Assembly: GCF_030929595.1 (NCBI RefSeq)
Contig: NZ_JAVFVR010000001.1
Coordinates: 558,001-622,000 of the forward strand
Source: Flavobacterium sp. LHD-85
Lineage (GTDB): Bacteria; Bacteroidota; Bacteroidia; Flavobacteriales; Flavobacteriaceae
Direction of reading: 5' to 3'
Length of the DNA: 64,000 nt
The position numbers and the translations under genes are program-made. This document shows, one piece after another, positions 1 to 6,955 of this stretch; the stretch's first letter is position 1; each line of letters starts with the position of its first letter. The notes beneath the pieces are model-generated. The model saw only the letters and a program-made list of their open reading frames with translations, had not been told where the DNA came from and did not search any database.

Positions 1-1
1 A

Positions 2-103
2 GAATGGACAGAGACTTTTCAAAATCTTGCCGATTTCAAAATGCTATGCTCCGATTGTTTTGAAGAATCAAAAAACAACGAACCAGAAGTTCATCTTAGA
101 TAA
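2..103 (+). CDS. C-terminal end of an unidentified protein (partial)
   Basis: The window opens inside an open frame that runs from base 2 to a TAA at 101-103, giving about 33 residues. The fragment is acidic, contains a CSDC pair (CxxC) and ends in HLR. It stops 11 bases before the ATG of the next gene on the same strand, so the two may be co-transcribed. No start codon or recognisable domain lies inside the window. The frame is short, so chance cannot be excluded; its closeness to the next gene and its composition favour a real gene end. Confidence 0.45.
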   Translation, partial: EWTETFQNLADFKMLCSDCFEESKNNEPEVHLR

Positions 104-114
104 ATTCATTTCGC

Positions 115-1194
115 ATGAAAAAGATTATTGCTTTTTTTATATTCGCCCTTTTTACTTGTTCAATATTCGCCCAAAGCAAAGACATTTGGACTGCATTTCC
201 CAACAAAGACACCACCTTAATCGGATTTAAAGACAAAAATGGAGTAATCAAAATAGAACCAAAATTTACTGGTTTTACCATTGCGCGTAAGTTCGAAAAT
301 ATAATTGCTGTTACTGAAGAAGAAAATGGTAAATGGAACAGCTATTATTTAACCAAACAAGAAAAAATTGTAGGGCGAGACAGCTTATATGTATTTGATA
401 ATGGCCCAGACTGCGAAAACGAAGGTTTTATAAGATTTACAGATCGTAAAACTGATAAAATGGGTGTATTTAATACGGAAGGAAAAATTGCAATTCCAGC
501 AGAATACAGCGCCTTAACCAAAGTAAGAAACGGGGTGATTACAGTTTTGAAAGACGCCAAAAAACAACAAGATGGAGAACACTTTTTCTGGACTGGTGGA
601 AAAGAGTATTTAATCGACATCAACAACAAAGTCCTGATTGAAGATTTCTCCTATAATGATGATTTGAATTTTTATTCTTTAGAAAAGTCAAAAGAGTCTA
701 GTAAAAACCCAACTAGAGACAGTTTTCTTGGAGTTGACGGACAATACTATTCTTTTATAAATTTCGATAAAGAGTTTAAACATTGGCTAGAAAACACATT
801 GCTAAAAGATTTATCTAAAGCCAATTTAGAGAAACATTCTTTCGATAAAATCACCTATTGGAAAGAACCAGACGGCTGGATCAATGCCCCAAAAACAAAA
901 TTTATCAATCAAAATTATATTTACTTAAAACTAAAGCTTCAGGAACTTAAAAATCCAAAAACAGATTATTTTATTTCTTCTGACGGATTGAATCAGTTTA
1001 TTTTTGAATTGGACGAATACGACGTTTATTTCAACAATTGCAACGAATCTAAAGATTGGATGTACCCAACAATGGATATTGTTATCAATCCAAAAAACAA
1101 AATCGATCGCGGGCAAGATCATTTTGAATTTTTAAGAACAGAAAACGGATACAAACTAATAAGTGTTTCTTCTAGAACAGATAATCTTAAATAA
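115..1194 (+). CDS. Secreted WG-repeat-like protein
   Basis: A 359-residue protein with an N-terminal Sec signal peptide (hydrophobic stretch at about 4-18, ending SIFAQ). After it come repeat-like units of the form GFKDKNGVIKIEPKF (about 37-51) and MGVFNTEGKIAIPAEY (about 116-131), typical of WG beta-repeat proteins. These proteins are exported and usually have no known enzymatic activity; they probably mediate binding. The C-terminal half (about 180-359) lacks clear repeats and I do not recognise it. The gene follows the unidentified 5' fragment closely and precedes an SMR transporter that has its own promoter-like box. The repeat-family call is fairly safe, the function is unknown. Confidence 0.7.
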   Translation: MKKIIAFFIFALFTCSIFAQSKDIWTAFPNKDTTLIGFKDKNGVIKIEPKFTGFTIARKFENIIAVTEEENGKWNSYYLTKQEKIVGRDSLYVFDNGPDCENEGFIRFTDRKTDKMGVFNTEGKIAIPAEYSALTKVRNGVITVLKDAKKQQDGEHFFWTGGKEYLIDINNKVLIEDFSYNDDLNFYSLEKSKESSKNPTRDSFLGVDGQYYSFINFDKEFKHWLENTLLKDLSKANLEKHSFDKITYWKEPDGWINAPKTKFINQNYIYLKLKLQELKNPKTDYFISSDGLNQFIFELDEYDVYFNNCNESKDWMYPTMDIVINPKNKIDRGQDHFEFLRTENGYKLISVSSRTDNLK

Positions 1195-1211
1195 TTTTCA
1201 GCTTTAAAGTT

Positions 1212-1219
1212 TACCTTTG
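1212..1219 (+). promoter_or_regulatory. Bacteroidota -7 box (TACCTTTG) of the SMR gene
   Basis: TACCTTTG matches the TAnnTTTG -7 consensus and ends 14 bases before the SMR start codon. No TTG is seen at the usual -33 distance, so this is a partial match. Confidence 0.45.
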
Positions 1220-1233
1220 TAAAAAAGTGAACT

Positions 1234-1566
1234 ATGAAGAATTTTCTATTTTTATTTCTCGCTATAATCTTCGAAATCATTGCTACTTCAGCATTAAAAA
1301 AGTCCGAAGAATTCACCAAATTGCTTCCAAGTATTATTACCATAATTGGCTATTGCGGTGCATTTTATTGTCTAAGTTTTGCCATTAGAACCATTCCAGT
1401 TGGTTTTGCTTACGCTATTTGGTCGGGAGTCGGCATCGTTTTAATTACGATTATTGGCGCTATTTTCTTCAAAGAAATTCCAGATCTACCAGCCATTATT
1501 GGTCTTGCATTAATTGTAATTGGTGTAATTGTAATTAATGTTTTTTCTAAGACTGTAGCGCATTAA
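1234..1566 (+). CDS. SMR-family small multidrug efflux protein
   Basis: A 110-residue, very hydrophobic protein with four predicted transmembrane helices (about 2-20, 30-50, 57-77, 84-104). It carries the SMR hallmarks: a glutamate in helix 1 (E13 in IIFEIIATSALKKSE), the GYCGAFYCLSFA segment and PVGFAYAIWSGVG in helix 3. SMR proteins form antiparallel dimers in the inner membrane and exchange protons for cationic drugs or guanidinium-type compounds. The length is normal for the family (about 105-115 residues). It is a single gene, not the paired heterodimer type. The substrate cannot be told from sequence. Confidence 0.9.
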   Translation: MKNFLFLFLAIIFEIIATSALKKSEEFTKLLPSIITIIGYCGAFYCLSFAIRTIPVGFAYAIWSGVGIVLITIIGAIFFKEIPDLPAIIGLALIVIGVIVINVFSKTVAH

Positions 1567-1584
1567 ATCAAAAAACATTATTTT

Positions 1585-1608
1585 TGATAGTATCAAATGA
1601 TACTATCA
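1585..1608 (+). promoter_or_regulatory. Tandem palindromic operator at the fic start codon
   Basis: TGATAGTATCA, two bases, then TGATACTATCA. The two 11-bp arms are perfect inverted repeats of one another, and each arm is itself a palindrome around its central base. The second arm ends on the A of the ATG at 1608. This is the geometry of a site for two dimers of a winged-helix repressor, and the downstream gene ends in a winged-helix-like domain, so autoregulation is inferred. Confidence 0.6.
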
Positions 1609-2567
1609 TGAAACCTCCTTACGACATTACACCCTTTATATTAAAACTAATAAGTTCCATATCTGAAAAAATCGGAGCATTGAACGCTGTTTATCTTGAT
1701 AAGCATTCTCCAAAACTAAGAAAGCAAAATAGAATTAAAACGATACATTCTTCATTACAAATTGAAGGAAACACTTTAACAGAAGAACAAATAACAGCAT
1801 TAATTGAAAATAAGAGAGTAATTGGCCCTCAAAAAGATGTCTTAGAAGTTTTAAATGCAATTAAAGTTTACGAAGATTTAGAAAAATATAAGTCGACTTC
1901 TTCTCAAAGCTTTTTAAGTGCGCATCAGTCATTAATGCGAGATCTTATTCTTGATGCTGGAAAATATCGAAAACAAGGAGTTGGAATTGTGAAAGGAACC
2001 GAAGTTGCTCATATAGCTCCTCCTTACGAAAATGTTCCTTTTTTAATGAATGATCTATTTGAATATTTAAAAAACAAAGATGAACTAACCTTAATAAAAA
2101 GTTGTGTCTTTCACTATGAAATGGAATTTATTCATCCTTTTTTAGACGGAAACGGCAGGATGGGAAGATTATGGCAAACGGTCATTCTAATGGAAGAATA
2201 TCCTGTTTTTGAATTTTTGCCTTTTGAAACATTGATAAGTAAAACACAAGACAGTTATTATAAATCTCTGGCTATGAGTGACAGTAGCGGTAAATCAACT
2301 CATTTTATCGAGTATATGCTAGATGTGATAAATAAATCATTAGAAAATCTTCTTAATTATGACAATAGAACGATAAAAGACATTGACAGGTTAGAATATT
2401 TTTATTCTCTAGGAATTAAGGAATTTACCCGAAAAGATTATATGCATATTTTTAAGGATATTTCTGCAGCTACTGCAAGCCGAGATTTAAAAAAAGGATT
2501 GTCACTAAAACTTTTTGATATTACCGGAAATCAGAGAACTGCCAAATACACCTTAATTAACTCTTAG
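1608..2567 (+). CDS. Fic-family protein AMP-transferase with C-terminal winged helix
   Basis: A 319-residue Fic protein. The core motif HPFLDGNGRMGR starts at H176 (catalytic His, phosphate-binding loop), so the transferase looks intact. An N-terminal inhibitory-helix motif, S49-L-Q-I-E53-G54, matches [S/T]xxxE[G/N], which marks the class II self-inhibited Fic proteins. The last 60 residues or so (EFTRKDYMHIF...ATASRDLKKG) look like a winged helix-turn-helix. Such proteins usually transfer AMP from ATP to hydroxyl side chains of target proteins; the target here is unknown. I chose the ATG at 1608 rather than 1584, because the longer form would run through the palindrome at 1585-1608. There is no antitoxin partner gene, which fits the built-in inhibitor. 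Confidence 0.87.
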   Translation: MKPPYDITPFILKLISSISEKIGALNAVYLDKHSPKLRKQNRIKTIHSSLQIEGNTLTEEQITALIENKRVIGPQKDVLEVLNAIKVYEDLEKYKSTSSQSFLSAHQSLMRDLILDAGKYRKQGVGIVKGTEVAHIAPPYENVPFLMNDLFEYLKNKDELTLIKSCVFHYEMEFIHPFLDGNGRMGRLWQTVILMEEYPVFEFLPFETLISKTQDSYYKSLAMSDSSGKSTHFIEYMLDVINKSLENLLNYDNRTIKDIDRLEYFYSLGIKEFTRKDYMHIFKDISAATASRDLKKGLSLKLFDITGNQRTAKYTLINS

Positions 2568-2593
2568 CCTCCTATCAGTTAAAAAATATAAAC

Positions 2594-3055
2594 ATGAAAA
2601 TTCAAAAAGCCACAATCGCGGACCTTCATGAAATGCAAGACTTGTTTGTCCAGACCATTCAGTCTGTTTGCAAAAACGATTATAATGCAGCTCAAAGAGA
2701 AGCTTGGATTTCTGGCGTCAAAAATACAGAACGTTGGATTACCGTTATCGAAACACAGTATGTTTTATTAGCGATAATTGAAAACAAAATTGCAGGTTTC
2801 GCAACTTTAAAAGATGGAGATTACATTGATTTCTTTTATATTCATAAAGATTTTCAACGACAAGGAATCGCAAATAAACTTTTAGTTGCATTAGAAGTAG
2901 AAGCCAAAAATCAGCATTCAAAAATTATAACTTCGGATATTAGCATAACCGCAAAACCTTTTTTTGAAAAGAAAGGATTTGTTGTAAAAGCAGAACAGAA
3001 AAATATTCGCTTGGGCGTTGAACTAATTAACTTTAAGATGGAAAAAGAATTGTAA
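2594..3055 (+). CDS. GNAT-family N-acetyltransferase
   Basis: A 153-residue single-domain GNAT protein. The acetyl-CoA pyrophosphate-binding motif appears as QRQGIANKLL at about residues 89-98 (pattern Q/RxxGxA/G), preceded by the YIDFFYIHKDF strand. FFEKKGFV near residue 123-130 is the usual motif B region. These enzymes acetylate small amines, peptides or protein N termini. Neighbours give no clue to the substrate: it follows fic by 26 bases and ends before a strong inverted repeat. Length and motif order are normal. The family call is secure, the substrate is open. Confidence 0.87.
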   Translation: MKIQKATIADLHEMQDLFVQTIQSVCKNDYNAAQREAWISGVKNTERWITVIETQYVLLAIIENKIAGFATLKDGDYIDFFYIHKDFQRQGIANKLLVALEVEAKNQHSKIITSDISITAKPFFEKKGFVVKAEQKNIRLGVELINFKMEKEL

Positions 3056-3057
3056 AA

Positions 3058-3120
3058 TTTTGTTTCAAGTTTCAGGTTTCAAGTTAAGCTGGATCTTGAA
3101 ACCTGAAACTTGAAACAAAA
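3058..3120. repeat. 26-bp perfect inverted repeat
   Basis: The arms at 3058-3083 and 3095-3120 are exact reverse complements with an 11-base loop. The arm is built from repeated GTTTCAAG/TTTCAG units. It starts just after the GNAT stop codon and the left arm begins with T4 while the right arm ends with A4, so it could terminate transcription or be an intergenic repeat element. Confidence 0.8.
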
Positions 3121-3126
3121 AACTAA

Positions 3127-3147
3127 GCAAGTTTCGGATTTTTTACC
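3127..3147 (+). promoter_or_regulatory. Putative alkylation-response operator, copy 1
   Basis: A 21-bp sequence beginning GCAAGTTTCGG and ending TTTTACC. It is repeated without mismatch at 4072-4092. It lies 18 bases before a CTTTGC element and 42 bases before the ATG of the AraC/methyltransferase gene. It is probably the binding site of that gene's own AraC domain. Confidence 0.65.
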
Positions 3148-3189
3148 TGCCAAAACCGATCGATCTTTGCCTTATAAAATGGAAGAAAA

Positions 3190-4032
3190 ATGAACACACA
3201 AGAAACCATTAATTATAACCGTATTGCAGAAGCGATCGATTATATCAAAGCAAATTTTAAAGATCAGCCCAATCTTGATGAGGTTGCAGAAAAAGTACAT
3301 CTAAGTCCGTTTCATTTTCAGAGACTTTTTAGCGAATGGGCAGGAACGAGTCCGAAGAAGTTTTTACAATATACAAGCATCGAACACGCCAAAAAATTAC
3401 TCAAAGAAAATCAAGCAACCGTTTCTGAAACTGCTTTTGAAACAGGATTATCAGGAACAAGCCGTCTTCATGATTTATTTGTAAATATTGAAGGAATGAC
3501 ACCTGCCGAATATAAAAACGGAGGAAAAAATCTTGAAATAAATTACAGTTTTGCCGAAAGCCCATTTGGGAATATTATCGTTGCATCGACTTCAAAAGGC
3601 GTTTGTTTTATGGCTTTCGCCGAAGATGAAATCACTGGATTTATTGCCTTGAAAGATAAATTCCCGAATGCTCAATTTTCTAAAAAGCTGGATTTATCTC
3701 AGCAAAATGCATTATTCATTTTTCAGAATGATTGGAGCAAATTATCTGAAATAAAACTGCATTTAAAAGGAACCGATTTTCAACTGAAAGTTTGGGAAGC
3801 TTTACTAAAAATTCCGATGGGACAGCTTTCTACTTATGGTTCAATTGCGCATCAAATTCAAAAACCAAATGCTTCTCGAGCCGTCGGAACCGCAATTGGC
3901 AGCAATCCTGTTGCGTTTTTAATTCCGTGCCATCGCGTGATTCAGTCTACGGGAACTTTTGGCGGTTATATGTGGGGAAATACCAGAAAAACAGCCATTA
4001 TTGGTTGGGAAGGTGCGCATGTAAATCCATAA
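3190..4032 (+). CDS. Ada-like AraC regulator fused to O6-methylguanine-DNA methyltransferase
   Basis: A 280-residue fusion. Residues about 8-110 form a double AraC-type helix-turn-helix (LDEVAEKVHLSPFHFQRLFSEWAGTSPKKFLQ, then VSETAFETGLSGTSRLHDLF). Residues about 118-275 are an O6-alkylguanine-DNA alkyltransferase with the active-site motif PCHRV, the methyl acceptor being C247. The N-terminal zinc domain that senses methylphosphotriesters in E. coli Ada is missing. A separate Ada-type zinc domain is encoded at 5759. It repairs O6-methylguanine by irreversible methyl transfer and probably activates the SDR-AlkB operon and itself, since both promoters share a 21-bp repeat. Such AraC-methyltransferase fusions without the zinc domain are known in other bacteria. 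Confidence 0.9.
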   Translation: MNTQETINYNRIAEAIDYIKANFKDQPNLDEVAEKVHLSPFHFQRLFSEWAGTSPKKFLQYTSIEHAKKLLKENQATVSETAFETGLSGTSRLHDLFVNIEGMTPAEYKNGGKNLEINYSFAESPFGNIIVASTSKGVCFMAFAEDEITGFIALKDKFPNAQFSKKLDLSQQNALFIFQNDWSKLSEIKLHLKGTDFQLKVWEALLKIPMGQLSTYGSIAHQIQKPNASRAVGTAIGSNPVAFLIPCHRVIQSTGTFGGYMWGNTRKTAIIGWEGAHVNP

Positions 4033-4071
4033 TTTAAGCCACGACCCGAACAAAAAAACAATTCCAAAACC

Positions 4072-4092
4072 GCAAGTTTCGGATTTTTTACC
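4072..4092 (+). promoter_or_regulatory. Putative alkylation-response operator, copy 2
   Basis: Identical over 21 bp to 3127-3147. The distance to the CTTTGC element (4110-4115) is again 18 bases and to the ATG 41 bases, against 42 for copy 1. The -7-like boxes (GATCTTTG at 3162, AAACTTTG at 4107) depart from TAnnTTTG at the TA, as expected for promoters that need an activator. Confidence 0.65.
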
Positions 4093-4133
4093 CTTTCCTA
4101 TTTTAGAAACTTTGCATTCTAAAATCATACGAA

Positions 4134-4889
4134 ATGGAAAAACTAAAAAACAAAACTGCTTTTATTACAGGCGGAACCAACGGAATGGGTTTTGCAACTG
4201 CTCAGGAATTTATCAATAATGGAGCAAAAGTAATTATAACGGGACGTAGTGAAAAGACAGTAAATAAAGCCGTTGAAGAATTAGGAAAAAATGCAATCGG
4301 AATTGTTTCGAACGCAGGACAGTTATCAGACATTTTCGAAATTCAAAATCAGATAAAAAAGCATGCTGATAAAATTAATATTCTGTTTGTAAATGCTGGA
4401 TATGGAAAATTCAATTCTATTGAAAATGTAACAATCCAAGAATTTGATGAGGTTTTTGATATGTTGGTTAAAGGAACTTTTTTTACCGTACAGCAGGTTT
4501 TGCCATTAATGCCTGAAGGAAGTTCGATTATTTTAAATACTACTTTTTTAACCGATATCGGCCAGTCCAATATGTCAATTTATACAGCTGCAAAAGCTGC
4601 AATTCAATCTTTCATCAAAACTTTTGCGGCAGAATGTACTTCGAAAAAAATACGCGTAAACGGAATCAGTCCGGGTTATATCTCTACTAATATTTTCAAT
4701 AATACTGGCATGAATCAGGAAAACATTAAAAATACAATTGACGCCGTTACGTCTACTCTTCCGTTTAAACGTTTTGGAGAACCTTCAGAAATTGCCAAAA
4801 CAGCACTCTTTCTAGCTTCAGATGATGCTTCTTATATTCACGGAATTGAATTAAGAGTTGACGGCGGTTTATCAAAAACAAAATCATGA
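4134..4889 (+). CDS. SDR-family NAD(P)-dependent oxidoreductase
   Basis: A 251-residue classical short-chain dehydrogenase. The cofactor motif TGGTNGMG is at residues 11-18, the NAG motif is in FVNAGYG, and the catalytic pair Y150/K154 lies in YTAAK. The C terminus ends with the usual GIELRVDGG. R39 and S40 after the second strand (TGRSEKT) favour NADPH. It is the first gene of the probable alkylation-inducible operon and overlaps the next gene by 4 bases (ATGA), so the two are translationally coupled. Its substrate is unknown; it may detoxify an aldehyde or other product of the stress rather than repair DNA. Confidence 0.88.
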   Translation: MEKLKNKTAFITGGTNGMGFATAQEFINNGAKVIITGRSEKTVNKAVEELGKNAIGIVSNAGQLSDIFEIQNQIKKHADKINILFVNAGYGKFNSIENVTIQEFDEVFDMLVKGTFFTVQQVLPLMPEGSSIILNTTFLTDIGQSNMSIYTAAKAAIQSFIKTFAAECTSKKIRVNGISPGYISTNIFNNTGMNQENIKNTIDAVTSTLPFKRFGEPSEIAKTALFLASDDASYIHGIELRVDGGLSKTKS

Positions 4890-5590
4890 AAACAAAAATA
4901 GAATCTCTAAATTGGGAAAACATCACAGAATCTATGCACGAAAATGGATTTGCAATTATTCCAAAAGTGCTTAACAACGAACAATGCGAAGATTTAAAAT
5001 TCGATTATGATAATCCAAATTTATATAGAAAAACCGTCTTAATGGAACGCTACCGATTTGGTTTAGGCGAATACAAATATTTCAATTATCCGCTTCCAGA
5101 TTTAATTCAGAACATTCGATCTGCAATCTATCCGAAATTAGCACCAATCGCAAATGCATGGATGAAAGCCTTAAATATTGATACAGTATTTCCAATAAAA
5201 CATGCAGATTTGCTAAAACAATGCCATGACAATAATCAACTGAAAGCTACAGTTTTAATTCTAAAATATGGCAAAAGCGGTTTTAATACTTTGCATCAGG
5301 ATTTGTATGGCGATATTTATTTCCCCATTCAAATTGTGCTTTTTCTAAATGAACCAGATGAAGATTTTACTGGTGGTGAATTTGTTTTAACACAGCAAAC
5401 TCCAAGAGCTCAATCTAAAGCGATTGTTTTGAAACCCAAAAAAGGAGATATTTTAATTTTTGCAACCAATTTCAGACCTGTAAAAGGTTCAAAAGACTAT
5501 TATCGTGTGAATATGAAACATGGAGTAAGTGAAGTTCGATCTGGTGAAAGATATACGTTAGGAATTATTTTTCATGATGCGTTAAATTAA
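4886..5590 (+). CDS. 2-oxoglutarate/Fe(II)-dependent oxygenase
   Basis: A 234-residue protein of the 2OG-Fe(II) oxygenase superfamily (prolyl-hydroxylase-like branch, not AlkB). The metal triad is visible: H137 and D139 in LHQDLYGD, and the distal H212 in NMKHGVSEV. The 2-oxoglutarate-binding arginine is R222 in RYTLGIIFHDA. GGEFVLTQQ and KKGDILIFATNFRPV are typical strand segments of this fold. It overlaps the SDR gene by 4 bases and lies upstream of the Ada-zinc and alkB genes. Its position suggests a role in alkylation damage, perhaps oxidative demethylation of a substrate other than the AlkB one. That role is inference from context only. Confidence 0.85.
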   Translation: MKTKIESLNWENITESMHENGFAIIPKVLNNEQCEDLKFDYDNPNLYRKTVLMERYRFGLGEYKYFNYPLPDLIQNIRSAIYPKLAPIANAWMKALNIDTVFPIKHADLLKQCHDNNQLKATVLILKYGKSGFNTLHQDLYGDIYFPIQIVLFLNEPDEDFTGGEFVLTQQTPRAQSKAIVLKPKKGDILIFATNFRPVKGSKDYYRVNMKHGVSEVRSGERYTLGIIFHDALN

Positions 5591-5643
5591 GGTGCAAAGG
5601 TACAGAGGCGCAAAGATGCAAAGGTTTCAAAACAACGTATATC

Positions 5644-5735
5644 TGTAGAGACGCACCGCAGTGCGTCTACACAAAGATTGTCGATAAAGATTGTGGAAAT
5701 ACATGACGTTAGACGCACTGCGGTGCGTCTCTACA
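5644..5735. repeat. REPIN-like paired palindrome element
   Basis: Two 26-bp arms (5644-5669 and 5710-5735) are exact reverse complements, separated by 40 bases. Each arm is itself near-palindromic around GACGCACCGCAGTGCGTC. It sits inside the operon between the oxygenase and the Ada-zinc gene, so it would fold in the transcript. Confidence 0.8.
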
Positions 5736-5758
5736 GAATAAAATATCTATAAAAATAA

Positions 5759-6004
5759 ATGGTAAAACATATTGAAATTTCAGATTCAGATCTTCGTATT
5801 AAAATTAAAAATGCTGAAATTTGTTTCGGCGGCAATCAGAAATTAAAAATCTACGGAACGCTAAAATGTTCTTCGGGAAAAAGAATGAAACGGGAGAATC
5901 GTGTCTTCTTTTCCTCTGAAATAGATGCCAAACAAAATGGTTTCAGACCTTGCGGACATTGTATGAAATCGGAATATCAAAAATGGAAAAATGGACTTAT
6001 TTAA
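5759..6004 (+). CDS. Stand-alone Ada-type zinc-binding domain protein
   Basis: An 81-residue protein that aligns by eye with the N-terminal metal-binding domain of E. coli Ada. IYGTLKC ends at C37, which matches the methyl-accepting Cys38 of Ada; NGFRPCGHC (C65, C68) matches AGFRPCKRC (Cys69, Cys72). The fourth zinc ligand, Ada Cys42, falls on K41 here, so the site is degenerate; C22 or H67 might substitute. It overlaps alkB by 14 bases. Since the AraC/methyltransferase protein at 3190 lacks this domain, the pair looks like an Ada whose phosphotriester sensor is a separate polypeptide. Whether it still binds zinc or accepts a methyl group is unknown. Confidence 0.75.
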   Translation: MVKHIEISDSDLRIKIKNAEICFGGNQKLKIYGTLKCSSGKRMKRENRVFFSSEIDAKQNGFRPCGHCMKSEYQKWKNGLI

Positions 6005-6599
6005 TCCTCAAACAGACGAAACAACCAATCTGCTTCCAAAAGATGGAACGGTGAATTATTACGGAAAATTATTTTCGCGAGCAGAGGCCGATTTCTACCG
6101 TGACATTTTATTAAATACAATTGAATGGAAAAATGACGAAGCTGTGATCTTCGGAAAATTAATTTTAACCAAACGAAAAGTCGCTTGGTACGGTGATCAA
6201 GAATTTGAATATACGTATTCAAATACCACCAAAAAAGCTCTGCCTTGGACATCTGAACTTTTGAAACTAAAAAAAATAATTGAAGAAAAAACAGGAGAAA
6301 CTTTCAATTCTTGCCTGCTGAATTTATATCATACTGGCGAAGAAGGAATGGCTTGGCACAGTGATGCCGAAAAAGATTTAAAGAAAAATGGCGCAATTGG
6401 ATCTGTAAGTTTTGGAGCAGAACGTAAGTTTGCATTTAAACATAAAGAGTCTAAAGAAACCGTTTCTCTGATTCTGGAACATGGAAGTTTGTTGGTTATG
6501 AAAGATGAAACACAAACGCATTGGCTTCATAGACTTCCTCCAACAAAAACAACTCAAAAACCCCGAGTAAATTTGACTTTTAGAACGATTGTGAGATAA
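5991..6599 (+). CDS. alkB: AlkB-like DNA oxidative demethylase
   Basis: A 202-residue AlkB-family 2OG-Fe(II) dioxygenase. The iron ligands H123 and D125 are in WHSDAE and the distal H180 in HWLHRLPP. The RVNLTFR tail carries the two arginines that bind 2-oxoglutarate and shape the substrate pocket. YGDQEFEYTYS and the FNSCLLNLYHTGEEGMAWHSD block resemble the ALKBH2/3-type branch. It removes methyl groups from 1-methyladenine and 3-methylcytosine in DNA by hydroxylation, releasing formaldehyde. It is the last gene of the SDR operon, overlaps the Ada-zinc gene by 14 bases, and ends 5 bases before the convergent yjbR-like gene. Confidence 0.92.
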   Translation: MDLFNPQTDETTNLLPKDGTVNYYGKLFSRAEADFYRDILLNTIEWKNDEAVIFGKLILTKRKVAWYGDQEFEYTYSNTTKKALPWTSELLKLKKIIEEKTGETFNSCLLNLYHTGEEGMAWHSDAEKDLKKNGAIGSVSFGAERKFAFKHKESKETVSLILEHGSLLVMKDETQTHWLHRLPPTKTTQKPRVNLTFRTIVR

Positions 6600-6604
6600 A
6601 AATG

Positions 6605-6925
6605 TTACTTCTTTTTTGTGGCAACATTTTCATACGATCGTATTAAAGCATCTTCAAACATTTCGAGTCTTGCTCTTGAAAGTTCTACAATTGTCCAGCC
6701 TTGTTTTCCCCATTTATTTGGAACTTCGTAGAAAATCTTTTCGCTTGACGAACAAAAAACAGATTGATCGATTTCGTTTAATTTTAGAACGGCGTGATTA
6801 TTTTTTTCGTCAAAAGTGGCAAAAATCTTCTTTTTGATTCGGAAAGAAGTTTTCTCAAAATGAGGTTCTTCTGTTGCATCTGGAAATGACATTGCTAACT
6901 TTCTAAATTCTTCAATTGAAACCAT
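6605..6925 (-). CDS. MmcQ/YjbR-family DNA-binding-like protein
   Basis: A 106-residue protein of the MmcQ/YjbR family. FPDATEEPHFEKTSFRIKKKIFATF (about 14-38) and the closing GWTIVELSRARLEMFEDALIRSYENVA are characteristic. Members adopt a CyaY-like or double-wing fold and are annotated as DNA-binding on structural grounds; their role is not established. It is convergent with alkB with only 5 bases between stop codons, and its start lies 30 bases downstream of the end of the Nudix regulator gene on the same strand, so the two may be co-transcribed. Length is normal for the family. Confidence 0.85.
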   Translation of the reverse strand: MVSIEEFRKLAMSFPDATEEPHFEKTSFRIKKKIFATFDEKNNHAVLKLNEIDQSVFCSSSEKIFYEVPNKWGKQGWTIVELSRARLEMFEDALIRSYENVATKKK

Positions 6926-6955
6926 ACTATCATTTTTAAGATTAAAATTTACTTC

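Noticed and set aside
1584..1607. Longer start for the Fic gene at 1584
   Set aside because: It would place the double palindrome inside the coding region; the ATG at 1608 directly follows the palindrome and gives the normal N terminus.
3792..4037. Frames inside the AraC/methyltransferase gene and similar nested frames elsewhere
   Set aside because: They are out-of-frame readings of well supported genes and show no family pattern.
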